A DNA stretch of 64,000 nt, taken from NCBI RefSeq assembly GCF_004346845.1, contig NZ_SMGI01000003.1:124001-188000 (forward strand), given 5' to 3'. Source of the DNA: Winogradskyella wandonensis (GTDB taxonomy: Bacteria; Bacteroidota; Bacteroidia; Flavobacteriales; Flavobacteriaceae). The position numbers were made by a program, and so were the translations under genes. The notes beneath the pieces were generated by a model. The model did not search any database. It worked only from the letters and a program-made list of their open reading frames with translations, and was not told the origin of the DNA. The stretch's first letter is position 1; each line of letters opens with the position of its first letter. Shown piece after piece: positions 1 to 8,152 of this stretch.

Positions 1-1
1 G

Positions 2-448
2 AATTATCAAAAAGCATTACATTACATTAGAAAAGCTGTAAATATAGACAACGATAATGTATTGTATTGGAAGCTTTACGCGCAAATTAATCTGCGTCTT
101 AATTTCTTAGAAGAGGCCGAACATGGTTTTAAACGTACACTAGATTTAGGGAATTATGAGTTAGAAACTTGGATTAACAGAACTGATATTCTTATTAAAC
201 TTGGCGAATACGAAGGTGCTGTTTATAATTTACTTCAAGCTATAGAATTTTACCCTGAATCAGAAGAAATTGAATATAGACTTGGTGGTTTGTATTTTAA
301 ATTAATGGAAAATGATAAAGGCCGTTATCACCTTAAAAATGCATTGCGTTTAAATAGTGATTACGATTTTATTTTAGAAGAATTATTTCCAAACATTATA
401 AATAGGCAATCCGTAAGAGAGGTTATTTCGAGTTCTAAAAAATCTTGA
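2..448 (+). CDS. TPR repeat protein, C-terminal part (5' truncated)
   Basis: The reading frame is open from base 2 and continues upstream of the window, so this is the C-terminal end of a longer protein. The visible ~148 residues hold about three tetratricopeptide-like helical pairs: alternating Ala, Leu and Tyr at TPR spacing, with motifs such as ALHYIRKAV, AEHGFKRTLDLG, AVYNLLQAIEFYP and GRYHLKNALRLN. TPR arrays mediate protein-protein contacts; the partner is unknown. A TTG at 62 would open a shorter frame, but TPR-like sequence precedes it, so it is not the start. The gene lies 43 bp ahead of the DUF368 pair on the same strand and may be co-transcribed with it. Confidence 0.8.
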   Translation, partial: NYQKALHYIRKAVNIDNDNVLYWKLYAQINLRLNFLEEAEHGFKRTLDLGNYELETWINRTDILIKLGEYEGAVYNLLQAIEFYPESEEIEYRLGGLYFKLMENDKGRYHLKNALRLNSDYDFILEELFPNIINRQSVREVISSSKKS

Positions 449-491
449 ACCTAAAAATCCATACCTTAGCGTTTCATTTTTAAAATAAATT

Positions 492-1472
492 ATGCAACGC
501 AGCTTTTTTAGCTATTTCATTATTACATTAAAAGGCCTTGCTATGGGCGCAGCAGATGTGGTACCTGGTGTCTCTGGTGGCACTATTGCTTTTATTTCTG
601 GTATTTACGAGGAGCTAATAGAAAGTATAGATAATCTTAATCTGGGCTTCTTTAAAATTTGGAAAAACTCAGGATTTAAAACTGCCTGGACGTCTATAAA
701 CGGCTCGTTTCTTTTAGCATTATTTTCTGGTGTTGCCATAAGTATTTTGTCACTTGCCAAAGCTATAAAATGGCTTTTAGTAAACGAACCCATTTTACTT
801 TGGTCTTTCTTTTTTGGATTAGTTTTAGCTAGCGTTTTATATGTTGCTAAACAAATAAAAAAATGGTCATTTTTGGTTGTTGTAGCAATTGTTATAACCT
901 CTATAATTTCTTACTTTATAACATTGGCAGAACCTTTCGCATCGCCAGATAGTCCTTACTATTTATTGTTTTGCGGATTCATCGCTATTATTGCCATGAT
1001 TTTGCCTGGTGTGTCTGGCGCATTTATCTTATTAATTCTTGGTGCATACCAAACAGCAATTGATACAATTAACAATTTAAGAGATGGTTTGTTTACTGGC
1101 AATATGGATTTATTTAAAGACGCCTTTTTAAACTTTGTTTTACTGGCAATCGGAGCCGTTGTCGGAATAAAAGTATTTAGCAAAGTTTTAAATTGGATGT
1201 TTAAACACAAAAAAAATATTACTCTTGCGGTACTTACAGGATTTATGATTGGTTCATTAAATAAGATATGGCCATGGAAAAAAACAATGACTACAAGACT
1301 AAATTCTGACGGTATAGAAGTACCACTTTTAGAACAAAGCATTCTACCTAACCATTTTGAAGGTGATAATAAATTATTGGTCGCAATAGTATTTATGGCC
1401 GTCGGCTTTTTCACCATTCTTATTCTAGAACGATTAGGAACAAAAAAGCAAATCCTAACCAAACCCGAATAA
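492..1472 (+). CDS. DUF368 membrane protein (PopT-type undecaprenyl phosphate translocase family), copy 1
   Basis: This 326-residue polytopic membrane protein carries the DUF368 signature GAADVVPGVSGG near residues 19-30 and a second PGVSGAF motif near residue 172, giving the internal pseudo-repeat of the family. Hydrophobic segments run through most of the length. DUF368 proteins (PopT) have been shown in other bacteria to help recycle the lipid carrier undecaprenyl phosphate across the inner membrane; that role here is family inference. A paralogue starts one base after its stop, so the two form one transcription unit. The ATG at 492 gives the expected short cytoplasmic N-terminus. Confidence 0.9.
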   Translation: MQRSFFSYFIITLKGLAMGAADVVPGVSGGTIAFISGIYEELIESIDNLNLGFFKIWKNSGFKTAWTSINGSFLLALFSGVAISILSLAKAIKWLLVNEPILLWSFFFGLVLASVLYVAKQIKKWSFLVVVAIVITSIISYFITLAEPFASPDSPYYLLFCGFIAIIAMILPGVSGAFILLILGAYQTAIDTINNLRDGLFTGNMDLFKDAFLNFVLLAIGAVVGIKVFSKVLNWMFKHKKNITLAVLTGFMIGSLNKIWPWKKTMTTRLNSDGIEVPLLEQSILPNHFEGDNKLLVAIVFMAVGFFTILILERLGTKKQILTKPE

Positions 1473-1473
1473 A

Positions 1474-2493
1474 ATGGAAAGTACTCGCTCATTTAAAGAC
1501 CGTGTATTTTTAGTAATTAAAGGCCTTGCCATGGGCGCGGCTAATAAAGTCCCAGGTGTATCAGGTGGTGTGGTTGCATTTGTTGCAGGTTTCTACGAAG
1601 AATTTATTCACTCCTTACAACGCGTTAATAAAACAGCTTTTAAGCTACTATTTAACGGGCGTTTCAAAAGTTTTTATAATTATGTAAACGGAAAGTTTTT
1701 GTTTCTTTTATTTCTAGGAATAGTTATCAGTTACTTTAGTGTATCTAAATTACTAGACTATCTGATTATTAATTACGAACTTTACGTATGGAGCACTTTT
1801 TTTGGTATGATTCTAGGCTCAATTTATTACATAAATAAAGATTTTAAAGACTGGAATTCTAAAACTATAGTCGCTTTAATTATCGGTGCCATTGTAGGAG
1901 TTAGTATTAGTTTTTTAGACCCAGCTACAGAAAACGACAACCTGTTTTTCGTGTTTTTCTGCGGCATAATTAGTGTCTCTGGCATGACACTTCCAGGGTT
2001 TTCAGGGTCTTTTATTCTAATTTTATTAGGAAATTATGTTTTGTTGTTAGTCGATTCTGTGAATGCGCTATATGATACAATAGCCGATATATTCTCAGGT
2101 AATTTTGAGTTTATTTACAATAAAGCCAGAATGCGAATGCTAAAAGTTTTAACGGTATTTACATTAGGTTCTGTCACTGGCTTAGTCACTTTTTCTCACA
2201 TTCTAAACTATATTTTAAAACACTATAAAAGCATAACACTTGCCACCATTATTGGTTTTATAATTGGGTCTTTAGGTGTTGTTTGGCCATGGAAAACCAC
2301 AGTTTTTAAAACAAGTCCAGACGGTCAGCAAATTCTCGACTCTACTGGAGCGCCAATAATAGAAAATTACAAACGATTTATCCCAGAATTAAATACAGAG
2401 ACCTACATTGCCATAGCTTATATTTTACTTGGCATTTTAATAGTTTTAGCACTCGAATGGTATGGACAACGCACCAAAAGAATCAAAGTATAA
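1474..2493 (+). CDS. DUF368 membrane protein, tandem paralogue (copy 2)
   Basis: This 339-residue paralogue of the preceding gene has the signature GAANKVPGVSGG near residues 20-31 and a degenerate second motif, LPGFSGSF, near residue 171 where copy 1 has PGVSG. In the first motif the Asp-Val of copy 1 (AADVV) is Asn-Lys (AANKV). It starts one base after the stop of copy 1 and its 3' end overlaps aroE by 32 bases, indicating translational coupling. The C-terminus is rich in Arg and Lys (GQRTKRIKV). It probably acts in the same carrier-lipid recycling, as a second isoform or as one half of a heteromer; that is inference. Confidence 0.88.
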   Translation: MESTRSFKDRVFLVIKGLAMGAANKVPGVSGGVVAFVAGFYEEFIHSLQRVNKTAFKLLFNGRFKSFYNYVNGKFLFLLFLGIVISYFSVSKLLDYLIINYELYVWSTFFGMILGSIYYINKDFKDWNSKTIVALIIGAIVGVSISFLDPATENDNLFFVFFCGIISVSGMTLPGFSGSFILILLGNYVLLLVDSVNALYDTIADIFSGNFEFIYNKARMRMLKVLTVFTLGSVTGLVTFSHILNYILKHYKSITLATIIGFIIGSLGVVWPWKTTVFKTSPDGQQILDSTGAPIIENYKRFIPELNTETYIAIAYILLGILIVLALEWYGQRTKRIKV

Positions 2494-3220
2494 ATTTGGA
2501 TTGATAGGAAAAGATATCGACTATTCCTTTTCACGTGGCTATTTTGCTAAGAAGTTCCATGCTGAAAACCTTCCTCACACCTATGTAAATTTTGATTTAC
2601 AGAACATTTCCCAATTCCCTTCTGTAATAACAAATTCGGATAATCTCAAGGGTCTTAATGTTACAATTCCGTATAAAGAAGCTGTAATTCCACATCTCGA
2701 TAAATTAAACAAACGTGCAAAAAAAATAGGCGCAGTTAACACCATTAAGATTTCTAAAAAAGGAAAACTCATTGGCTACAATACCGATTACCACGGTTTT
2801 AAAAACTCACTACAACCTCATTTAAAAAAGCACCATAAAAAAGCGCTGATATTCGGTACTGGAGGCGCTTCTAAAGCTATCGCTTACGTATTAAGTAAAC
2901 TTGGTATCGACTATTATTTTGTTTCCCGAAGTAAAAAAGAAGGTGTTACTTACACGTATTCAGACCTAACTGATACAATTATTCAAAAGCACCTTGTACT
3001 AATAAATTGTTCTCCTGTCGGGACTTTTCCTAATATAAACGAATGCCCAGATATTCCGTATGGCGGTATTACGCATAATCATATTCTGTATGATTTAATC
3101 TACAATCCAGAAGAAACAAAATTTTTAAACATTGGAGCCTATAAAAATGCTAAGACCATTAACGGGCTAAAAATGCTAGAATTACAAGCTGAAAAATCTT
3201 GGGCTATCTGGAATTCTTAA
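2462..3220 (+). CDS. aroE: shikimate dehydrogenase
   Basis: This 252-residue protein catalyses NADPH-dependent reduction of 3-dehydroshikimate to shikimate in the aromatic amino-acid pathway. Visible features are the N-terminal substrate site (GLIGKDIDYSFSR, with Ser-Phe-Ser in place of the more usual Ser-x-Ser), the catalytic Lys in NVTIPYKE near residue 71, Asn and Asp in GAVNTI and NTDYHGF (near 108), the nucleotide loop GTGGASKA near 131, and the late NGLKMLELQA helix containing the conserved Gln. The ATG at 2462 lies inside the upstream DUF368 gene (32-base overlap). Length and motifs fit the compact Bacteroidota form of AroE. Confidence 0.93.
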   Translation: MDNAPKESKYKFGLIGKDIDYSFSRGYFAKKFHAENLPHTYVNFDLQNISQFPSVITNSDNLKGLNVTIPYKEAVIPHLDKLNKRAKKIGAVNTIKISKKGKLIGYNTDYHGFKNSLQPHLKKHHKKALIFGTGGASKAIAYVLSKLGIDYYFVSRSKKEGVTYTYSDLTDTIIQKHLVLINCSPVGTFPNINECPDIPYGGITHNHILYDLIYNPEETKFLNIGAYKNAKTINGLKMLELQAEKSWAIWNS

Positions 3221-3256
3221 TGGCTTAACAACAAGCATTGTTTAAAGCTTAAATCC

Positions 3257-3286
3257 TTTGTATTTACTAGCCTTTTATTATCTTTA
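3257..3286 (+). promoter_or_regulatory. Bacteroidota-type promoter for the DUF349 gene
   Basis: TTTG at 3257-3260 is followed after 18 bp by TATCTTTA at 3279-3286, close to the Bacteroidota consensus TTTG/TAnnTTTG. It lies 27 bases ahead of the ATG at 3313. The last base of the -7 box deviates (A for G). Confidence 0.6.
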
Positions 3287-3312
3287 GCATCCACATTTAA
3301 AAACATTAAAAA

Positions 3313-5268
3313 ATGTCTGAGATAGATAACCTGCAAAATGCAGATGGAAAAAACGAGGTTGAAATTGTAAAAGCAGCGTCAACACCAAAACAAGAAACAA
3401 ATTTAGAGGTCGAAGAAAATCAAGAACCTGTAATAGAAGAACCTTCTAAACCTAATGAGGCACATGTCGAGGAAATAGACAGCTCTAATGCAGAAGATGC
3501 CGAAGACGAAACCAATGCAGAACGCCATAAACTAGAAGATAAAGATTACCATGCTATGAGCATGGACGACTTAGTTTCTGAGTTTGAAAAACTTCTTAAA
3601 AACAATAAAATACAAACCATTTCTTCTCACGTTAACGAGATAAAGTCTGAATTTAATGCCAAGTTCAGTCAACTTTTAGAAGAAAAGAAAGAGCAATTTA
3701 TAGAAGATGGCGGTAATCCAATAGATTTTTACTTTTCTAACGACACAAAAAAGAGATTCAATTCTGCGGTAAAAGAATACAAACAAAGCATCAACGCTTA
3801 TTATAAAAATCGCGAGGAAACGCTAAAGCAAAATCTTGATAATCGCTTAGCCATCATCGAGGATATTAAAAGCCTTGTGGGTATCGAGGAGAACATGAAC
3901 GAGACCTACAAACAGTTTAAAGAACTCCAAGAAAAATGGCGAAATGCTGGTCCTATTCCTAGAGATAAATATAACAACGCTTGGAATACCTATCACCATC
4001 ATGTAGAACGCTTTTACGACTTTTTACACCTTAATCGCGACTTACGCGATATGGATTTTAAGCACAATTACGACCAAAAATTAAAAATCATTGAGCGGGC
4101 TGAAGAATTAGCTGCCGAAGAGAATGTAAATCATTCTTTTAGAGAATTACAAGTGCTACACAAACTCTGGAAAGAAGAATTAGGCCCTGTTGCTAAAGAA
4201 CATCGTGAAGAGATTTGGGAGCGTTTTAGTAATGCTACAAAAATTATACATGATAAGCGTCAAGCCTATTATGCCGATTTAGACAAAGCCTACGAGAAAA
4301 ATTTAGTACGCAAAGAAGAAATTATTGATAAGATTAAGGCGCTTAATACAAAAGAAAACGTATCGCACGGCCTTTTACAAAAGCGTATTAAAGAAATGGA
4401 AACTTTACGCGAGGCCTTCTTCAATGCAGGAAAAGTACCATTAAAAAATAACGAAGCAACTTGGAAAAAATTTAAAGATGCTGTAAGAGAATTTAATCGT
4501 AGTAAAAACAAATTTTACAAAAACCTGAAGAAAGACCAATATGCTAACCTTCAGAAAAAATTAGAGTTAATAAAAATAGCAGAAGATAATAAAGATAGTG
4601 ACGATTTTAAGACTGTAACACCATTGATGAAGAAAATTCAGAACGAATGGAAAGCTATTGGTCATGTACCAAGAAAAGATTCTGATAAAATATGGAAACA
4701 GTTTAAAAATGCTTGCAATCACTATTTCGACCGTATGCATGCAGAACGTAAAGCCGAAAATCAGGAACTTTATGATGCTTTCGACAAAAAAGTAAAATTA
4801 CTTGATAAGATTAAGGACTTTAAATTTTCTGATGATGTAAAAGCCGATGTATCTAAGCTTCAGGATATTGTAAAAACCTATAAATCTGCTGGTCATGTGC
4901 CACAAAACAAACGCTTTATTGATGGTAAGTTCTATAAAGCTGTGGATAACGCCTTCGACAATATTAAAATGGAAAAATCCAAGTTAGACATGATTCGTTT
5001 CGAAGGTCGATTAGAGAATATCTCAGGTGGAGAAAGCACACGCCAACTCGACAATGAGCAAAATTTTATCCGTAAAAAAATTGATGATGTCAAAGCTCAA
5101 ATTAATCAATTAGAAAACAATCTTCAATTTTTCTCTAATGTAAACGATGATAATCCATTGGTACAAGAGGTTCATAAAAACATCGCTAAGCACAAAACAG
5201 AGTTGAGCACATGGAAAAGTAAGCTAAAACGTGTGCGTGCGATGTACTCTACAGACGAGGAAGAATAG
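3313..5268 (+). CDS. DUF349 repeat protein
   Basis: This 651-residue cytoplasmic protein has an acidic, low-complexity first ~90 residues followed by five DUF349-type helical units. Each unit is recognisable by a W/Y-K-x-x-G-x-V/I-P motif and a following aromatic helix: KWRNAGPIPRDK, LWKEELGPVAKE, AFFNAGKVPLKN, EWKAIGHVPRKD and TYKSAGHVPQNK. The rest is highly charged and probably coiled coil, with no signal peptide. DUF349 proteins are common in Bacteroidota; I know of no established function. It has its own promoter at 3257 and a strong hairpin terminator just after the stop, so it is monocistronic. Confidence 0.88.
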   Translation: MSEIDNLQNADGKNEVEIVKAASTPKQETNLEVEENQEPVIEEPSKPNEAHVEEIDSSNAEDAEDETNAERHKLEDKDYHAMSMDDLVSEFEKLLKNNKIQTISSHVNEIKSEFNAKFSQLLEEKKEQFIEDGGNPIDFYFSNDTKKRFNSAVKEYKQSINAYYKNREETLKQNLDNRLAIIEDIKSLVGIEENMNETYKQFKELQEKWRNAGPIPRDKYNNAWNTYHHHVERFYDFLHLNRDLRDMDFKHNYDQKLKIIERAEELAAEENVNHSFRELQVLHKLWKEELGPVAKEHREEIWERFSNATKIIHDKRQAYYADLDKAYEKNLVRKEEIIDKIKALNTKENVSHGLLQKRIKEMETLREAFFNAGKVPLKNNEATWKKFKDAVREFNRSKNKFYKNLKKDQYANLQKKLELIKIAEDNKDSDDFKTVTPLMKKIQNEWKAIGHVPRKDSDKIWKQFKNACNHYFDRMHAERKAENQELYDAFDKKVKLLDKIKDFKFSDDVKADVSKLQDIVKTYKSAGHVPQNKRFIDGKFYKAVDNAFDNIKMEKSKLDMIRFEGRLENISGGESTRQLDNEQNFIRKKIDDVKAQINQLENNLQFFSNVNDDNPLVQEVHKNIAKHKTELSTWKSKLKRVRAMYSTDEEE

Positions 5269-5281
5269 TATTATAACATTC

Positions 5282-5312
5282 AAAACCCATCCGCCATTGA
5301 CGGATGGGTTTT
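5282..5312 (+). terminator. hairpin terminator after the DUF349 gene
   Basis: A perfect 12-bp inverted repeat, AAAACCCATCCG at 5282-5293 and CGGATGGGTTTT at 5301-5312, encloses a 7-base loop 14 bases after the stop codon. The flanking A and T runs make it usable from both strands, including by mazG transcripts arriving from the right. Confidence 0.85.
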
Positions 5313-5467
5313 GCCCTAACTAAACTAAATTAACCTTAATTAAAACCGCTAAACAATAATTAAGATTCTACAAAAATGAAACCCTTATTACTAGGCTTCA
5401 ATATAGTTACGAGTTAAATTTTAATTTGGATTTTTAACGATAAAACTTTAACAATTTACATCATTTC

Positions 5468-5490
5468 GAACGAGAGTCGACGAGTCTCGT
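5468..5490. repeat. REP-like palindromic intergenic element
   Basis: AACGAGA (5468-5474) and TCTCGTT (5484-5490) form a 7-bp perfect stem around GTCGACGAG. It is followed by more TCGA-rich sequence reaching about 5530. It lies in the 283-bp space between the convergent DUF349 and mazG genes, where I see no coding sequence. It resembles the TCGA-rich elements near 6366 and 55339. Confidence 0.45.
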
Positions 5491-5551
5491 TAGTCATAGC
5501 TCTAACGTATTCTCAGCTACCGCTCGAACTTAAATTTTAGGCAAATAGAAA

Positions 5552-6325
5552 TTAAAGTTTCTTCGCTTCTTCCCAAAAGACATCCATTTCGGATAAGGTC
5601 ATATCCTTTAAAGACTTATTCAGTGCTTTAGACTTTGCTTCTAGGTACTGAAAGCGCTTAATAAACTTCTTATTAGTGCGCTCCAAAGCGTTTTCTGGAT
5701 TTACTTTTAAGAAACGTGCATAATTAACCATGGAGAAGAGCACATCTCCAAATTCACTCTCGATACGGTCTTTATTTCCTGAAGCAATTTCTGCCTTGAG
5801 TTCGGCTAGCTCTTCTTCTACTTTTTCAAAAACTTGTTCTGGTTTTTCCCAATCGAAACCAACACCAGCTACCTTATCTTGTATACGGTTGGCTTTTACC
5901 ATAGCTGGTAAACTTTTTGGGACACCTTCTAAAACACTTTTTTTACCTTCTTTTAATTTCAGTTGCTCCCAATTACGCTTAACCTCTTCCTCGTCTTTAA
6001 CCTGAACATCACCGTAGATATGAGGATGTCGGTCTACTAATTTGTCACAAATACTATGGCATACATCAGCGATATCAAAATCTTTGGTTTCACTAGCAAT
6101 TTTGGAGTAGAATGCTATATGCAAAAGCACATCACCCAATTCTTTTTTAACCTCGTCTAAATCGTTATCTAGAATAGCATCACCGAGCTCGTAAACCTCT
6201 TCTATGGTGAGATGACGTAACGATTCCATTGTTTGCTTCTTATCCCATGGACACTGCTCTCGCAACTCGTCCATAATGGTTAACAAACGGTTAAAGGCTT
6301 TTAATTGGTCGTCTCTGGTGGACAT
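5552..6325 (-). CDS. mazG: nucleoside triphosphate pyrophosphohydrolase MazG
   Basis: This 257-residue protein has the two-domain MazG architecture. The N-terminal domain shows CPWDKKQTMESLRHLTIEEVYEL and the metal-binding pattern ELGDVLLHIAFY near residue 65. The C-terminal domain shows EEELAELK and FGDVLFSMVNYARF near residue 195. MazG hydrolyses NTPs to NMP and pyrophosphate, cleansing the pool of aberrant nucleotides and lowering (p)ppGpp. It lies downstream of the def-DUF5606 pair on the same strand, but 109 bp of spacer with palindromes separates them, so co-transcription is uncertain. Confidence 0.95.
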   Translation of the reverse strand: MSTRDDQLKAFNRLLTIMDELREQCPWDKKQTMESLRHLTIEEVYELGDAILDNDLDEVKKELGDVLLHIAFYSKIASETKDFDIADVCHSICDKLVDRHPHIYGDVQVKDEEEVKRNWEQLKLKEGKKSVLEGVPKSLPAMVKANRIQDKVAGVGFDWEKPEQVFEKVEEELAELKAEIASGNKDRIESEFGDVLFSMVNYARFLKVNPENALERTNKKFIKRFQYLEAKSKALNKSLKDMTLSEMDVFWEEAKKL

Positions 6326-6365
6326 GATAAAAACTTAGTTTTTTATTCAAAAAATCTTTAATACA

Positions 6366-6420
6366 ACACTTCGACCAAGCTCAGTGTAAGCGATTCACTC
6401 AATCCCGACGCATCGCGATT
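6366..6420. repeat. paired palindromes between mazG and the DUF5606 gene
   Basis: ACACT at 6366-6370 pairs with AGTGT at 6383-6387 around a CTTCGAC...AAGCTCAG-type core of the kind common in dispersed intergenic repeats. At 6401-6420 a 20-base imperfect palindrome (AATC...GATT arms with a CGACGCATCG centre) follows. In the minus-strand direction of travel these lie just after the DUF5606 stop, so they could end that transcript. There is no clear T tract. Confidence 0.4.
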
Positions 6421-6434
6421 GGTACTCTGCATAC

Positions 6435-6860
6435 CTATTCTTCTTCGGAAACATCGGCTGTTTCTTCTTCTTCAAGACTTTCTAACAGCGCATTTTTTTG
6501 AAGAATATTATACCACTGAATCACTTTTTTTATATCCGAAGCATAAACACGGTCTTCATCGTAATTTGGTAAGATGTCAAAGAAAAACTCTTCAAGTTCG
6601 TCTTTACTTGCTTTATGGCTTATAGCTGTTTGTTCGCCGTTGTATTTAACCTTAATAGCTTTTAAGACCTCACGCAATGGCACTTCTTCTGTTAATGTGT
6701 AAATAGCAATTTCACTAAGGATACTAATATTACTGTGCGCACCAACAGTGATACGTTTTTTGTCTATTAACGATTCTACAACAGCACCCGTACGTGTTTG
6801 CGTAACGATTTGGTATAATCCTGGCTTACCAGAAATTGATAATATTTTATCTAAACTCAT
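6435..6860 (-). CDS. DUF5606 family protein
   Basis: This 141-residue protein starts MSLDKILSISGKPGLYQIV and matches the Bacteroidota DUF5606 family: a small beta-rich N-terminal domain (ISGKPGLYQIV...TGAVVESLIDKKRITVG), a helical part, and an acidic Glu-rich tail (LEEEETADVSEEE). No function is established. It begins 10 bp after the def stop on the same strand, so the two genes form an operon. No signal peptide or membrane segment is visible. Confidence 0.85.
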   Translation of the reverse strand: MSLDKILSISGKPGLYQIVTQTRTGAVVESLIDKKRITVGAHSNISILSEIAIYTLTEEVPLREVLKAIKVKYNGEQTAISHKASKDELEEFFFDILPNYDEDRVYASDIKKVIQWYNILQKNALLESLEEEETADVSEEE

Positions 6861-6870
6861 GTGTATATTT

Positions 6871-7461
6871 TTAACGTTTTCTGCTCATTGCAGGGAAACG
6901 CATTTTGTAATCTGCTCTAATTTTTCCTTTAGAAATGTTTTGTAACTTTCCTTTTAACAAACGTTTTTTAAACGATGATAGTTTGTCTGTGAATAAAATT
7001 CCTTCAATATGGTCATACTCATGCTGAATAACACGGGCTATTAATCCGTCATATTCTTCTGTGTACGTATTAAAATCTTCATCTTGGTATTGAATCTTAA
7101 TCTTAGGTTGCCTAAATACGTCTTCTCGTATATCCGGAATACTTAAACAGCCTTCGTTAAATGCCCACTCATCACCTTCCTCTTCGAGAATGACAGGATT
7201 GATAAACGTTTTTTTGAAATTTTTTAATTCTTCTTGTTCTTCTTTAGAAAAACTTTCATCTTCGGCAAAAGGCGATGTATCTACCAAAAACATACGAATA
7301 GCCAATCCAATTTGAGGCGCCGCCAAACCAACACCGTATGCGCCATACATCGTTTCGTACATATTGGCAATGAGTTCTTTAAGATTTGGATAGCTCGCAT
7401 CAATTTCCACTGCTTTTTTCTTTAAGACTGGGTCACCGTAAGCTACAATTGGTAAAATCAT
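6871..7461 (-). CDS. def: peptide deformylase
   Basis: This 196-residue metalloenzyme removes the formyl group from the N-terminal Met of new proteins. All three family motifs are present: GVGLAAPQIG near residue 43, EGCLSIP near residue 108 (metal-ligand Cys), and QHEYDHIEG near residue 141 (two His ligands and catalytic Glu). A Glu- and Lys-rich insertion after the first motif is usual in Bacteroidota. A TATTTTTG box lies 22 bases upstream. It is the first gene of a likely def-DUF5606 operon. Confidence 0.97.
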   Translation of the reverse strand: MILPIVAYGDPVLKKKAVEIDASYPNLKELIANMYETMYGAYGVGLAAPQIGLAIRMFLVDTSPFAEDESFSKEEQEELKNFKKTFINPVILEEEGDEWAFNEGCLSIPDIREDVFRQPKIKIQYQDEDFNTYTEEYDGLIARVIQHEYDHIEGILFTDKLSSFKKRLLKGKLQNISKGKIRADYKMRFPAMSRKR

Positions 7462-7482
7462 CTTTTTAATTTTTTACGGATG

Positions 7483-7490
7483 CAAAAATA
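7483..7490 (-). promoter_or_regulatory. -7 promoter box for def
   Basis: On the minus strand this reads TATTTTTG, an exact TAnnTTTG match, 22 bases upstream of the def start codon. No TTG was seen at the right upstream distance. Confidence 0.5.
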
Positions 7491-7538
7491 CAATTCTTAA
7501 TATATTATTGATACGTTTTAAGCAATAGTTAATAATCT

Positions 7539-7949
7539 TTATTGCGCAGCCATGTAACTTTGCAAAATAAGTGTGGCACTAATCTCATCCACCAAAGCCT
7601 TATTACGTCGCTGTTTTTTACTAAGCCCGCTATCTATCATCGTTTGAAAAGCCATCTTCGATGTAAAGCGTTCGTCCACACGTTCTACTGGAATTTCAGG
7701 AATTTCTTTCTCTAATTTTATCAAGAATTTTTGAATGTACACCTCGCTTTCTGAGGCCGCATTGTCCATTTGCTTGGGCAAACCAATAATTATTTTATCT
7801 ACAGTTTCTTTGGATATATAATCCTTTAAAAATGCTACCAAACTAGATGTATCGACAGTTGTTAAACCAGATGCGATAATCTGTAATTCGTCTGTAACAG
7901 CGATACCAGTGCGTTTAGTACCGTAATCTATTGCTAAAAGTCTTCCCAT
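7539..7949 (-). CDS. ruvX: RuvX/YqgF family Holliday junction resolvase-like protein
   Basis: This is a 136-residue RNase H-fold protein of the YqgF/RuvX family, implicated in 16S rRNA 5'-end processing and/or Holliday junction cleavage. Motifs are MGRLLAIDYGTKRTG (first Asp), IIIGLPK, VDERFTS (Glu) and KALVDEISATLILQSY (last Asp). I place the start at 7949 rather than an in-frame ATG at 7970. The family begins at Met-Gly-Arg, and a TATCTTTG box sits at 7958-7965, between the two candidates, so the longer start would not be transcribed from it. Confidence 0.93.
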   Translation of the reverse strand: MGRLLAIDYGTKRTGIAVTDELQIIASGLTTVDTSSLVAFLKDYISKETVDKIIIGLPKQMDNAASESEVYIQKFLIKLEKEIPEIPVERVDERFTSKMAFQTMIDSGLSKKQRRNKALVDEISATLILQSYMAAQ

Positions 7950-7957
7950 ATATGCCG

Positions 7958-7965
7958 CAAAGATA
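7958..7965 (-). promoter_or_regulatory. -7 promoter box for ruvX
   Basis: The minus strand reads TATCTTTG, an exact TAnnTTTG match, ending 8 bases before the ATG at 7949. Transcription would begin within a few bases of the start codon, so the mRNA should be nearly leaderless. Confidence 0.55.
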
Positions 7966-7993
7966 GTCATTGAAATTGGAAGCGCGAAGATAT

Positions 7994-8048
7994 AAGCTGG
8001 AAGTTAGAAGCATAAAGATGACTACTTCCTTCTTCCAACTTCAAGCTT
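7994..8048. repeat. inverted repeat in the divergent ruvX-dapD spacer
   Basis: AAGCTGGAAGTT (7994-8005) pairs with AACTTCAAGCTT (8037-8048) with one mismatch. GAAG (8007-8010) and CTTC within the enclosed sequence could extend the stem. It lies between divergent genes, so it is not a normal terminator. It may be a dispersed element or a regulatory site. Confidence 0.45.
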
Positions 8049-8126
8049 TTAGCGTTAACTATTTCACACATCAAACATTTACTCACAAATTTTTCAAAAT
8101 AGTTTTATAAAATTTTTTGATGCCCT

Positions 8127-8134
8127 TATCTTTG
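8127..8134 (+). promoter_or_regulatory. -7 promoter box for dapD
   Basis: TATCTTTG, an exact TAnnTTTG match, lies 18 bases ahead of the dapD ATG at 8153. No TTG was found 17-23 bp upstream; a T-rich stretch (TTTT near 8103) takes that position. Confidence 0.55.
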
Positions 8135-8152
8135 ACATCTAAAATTTAGATT

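Noticed and set aside
62-448. TTG at 62 as the start of the TPR gene
   Set aside because: The same frame is open to the window edge and encodes TPR-like residues before it, so the gene begins outside the window.
959-1492. 177-codon minus-strand frame
   Set aside because: It lies antisense within the first DUF368 gene, whose protein motifs and codon use are convincing. The reverse translation has no family features.
7950-7970. longer ruvX start at 7970
   Set aside because: The extra residues lie upstream of the TATCTTTG box, and the family begins at the Met-Gly-Arg encoded from 7949.
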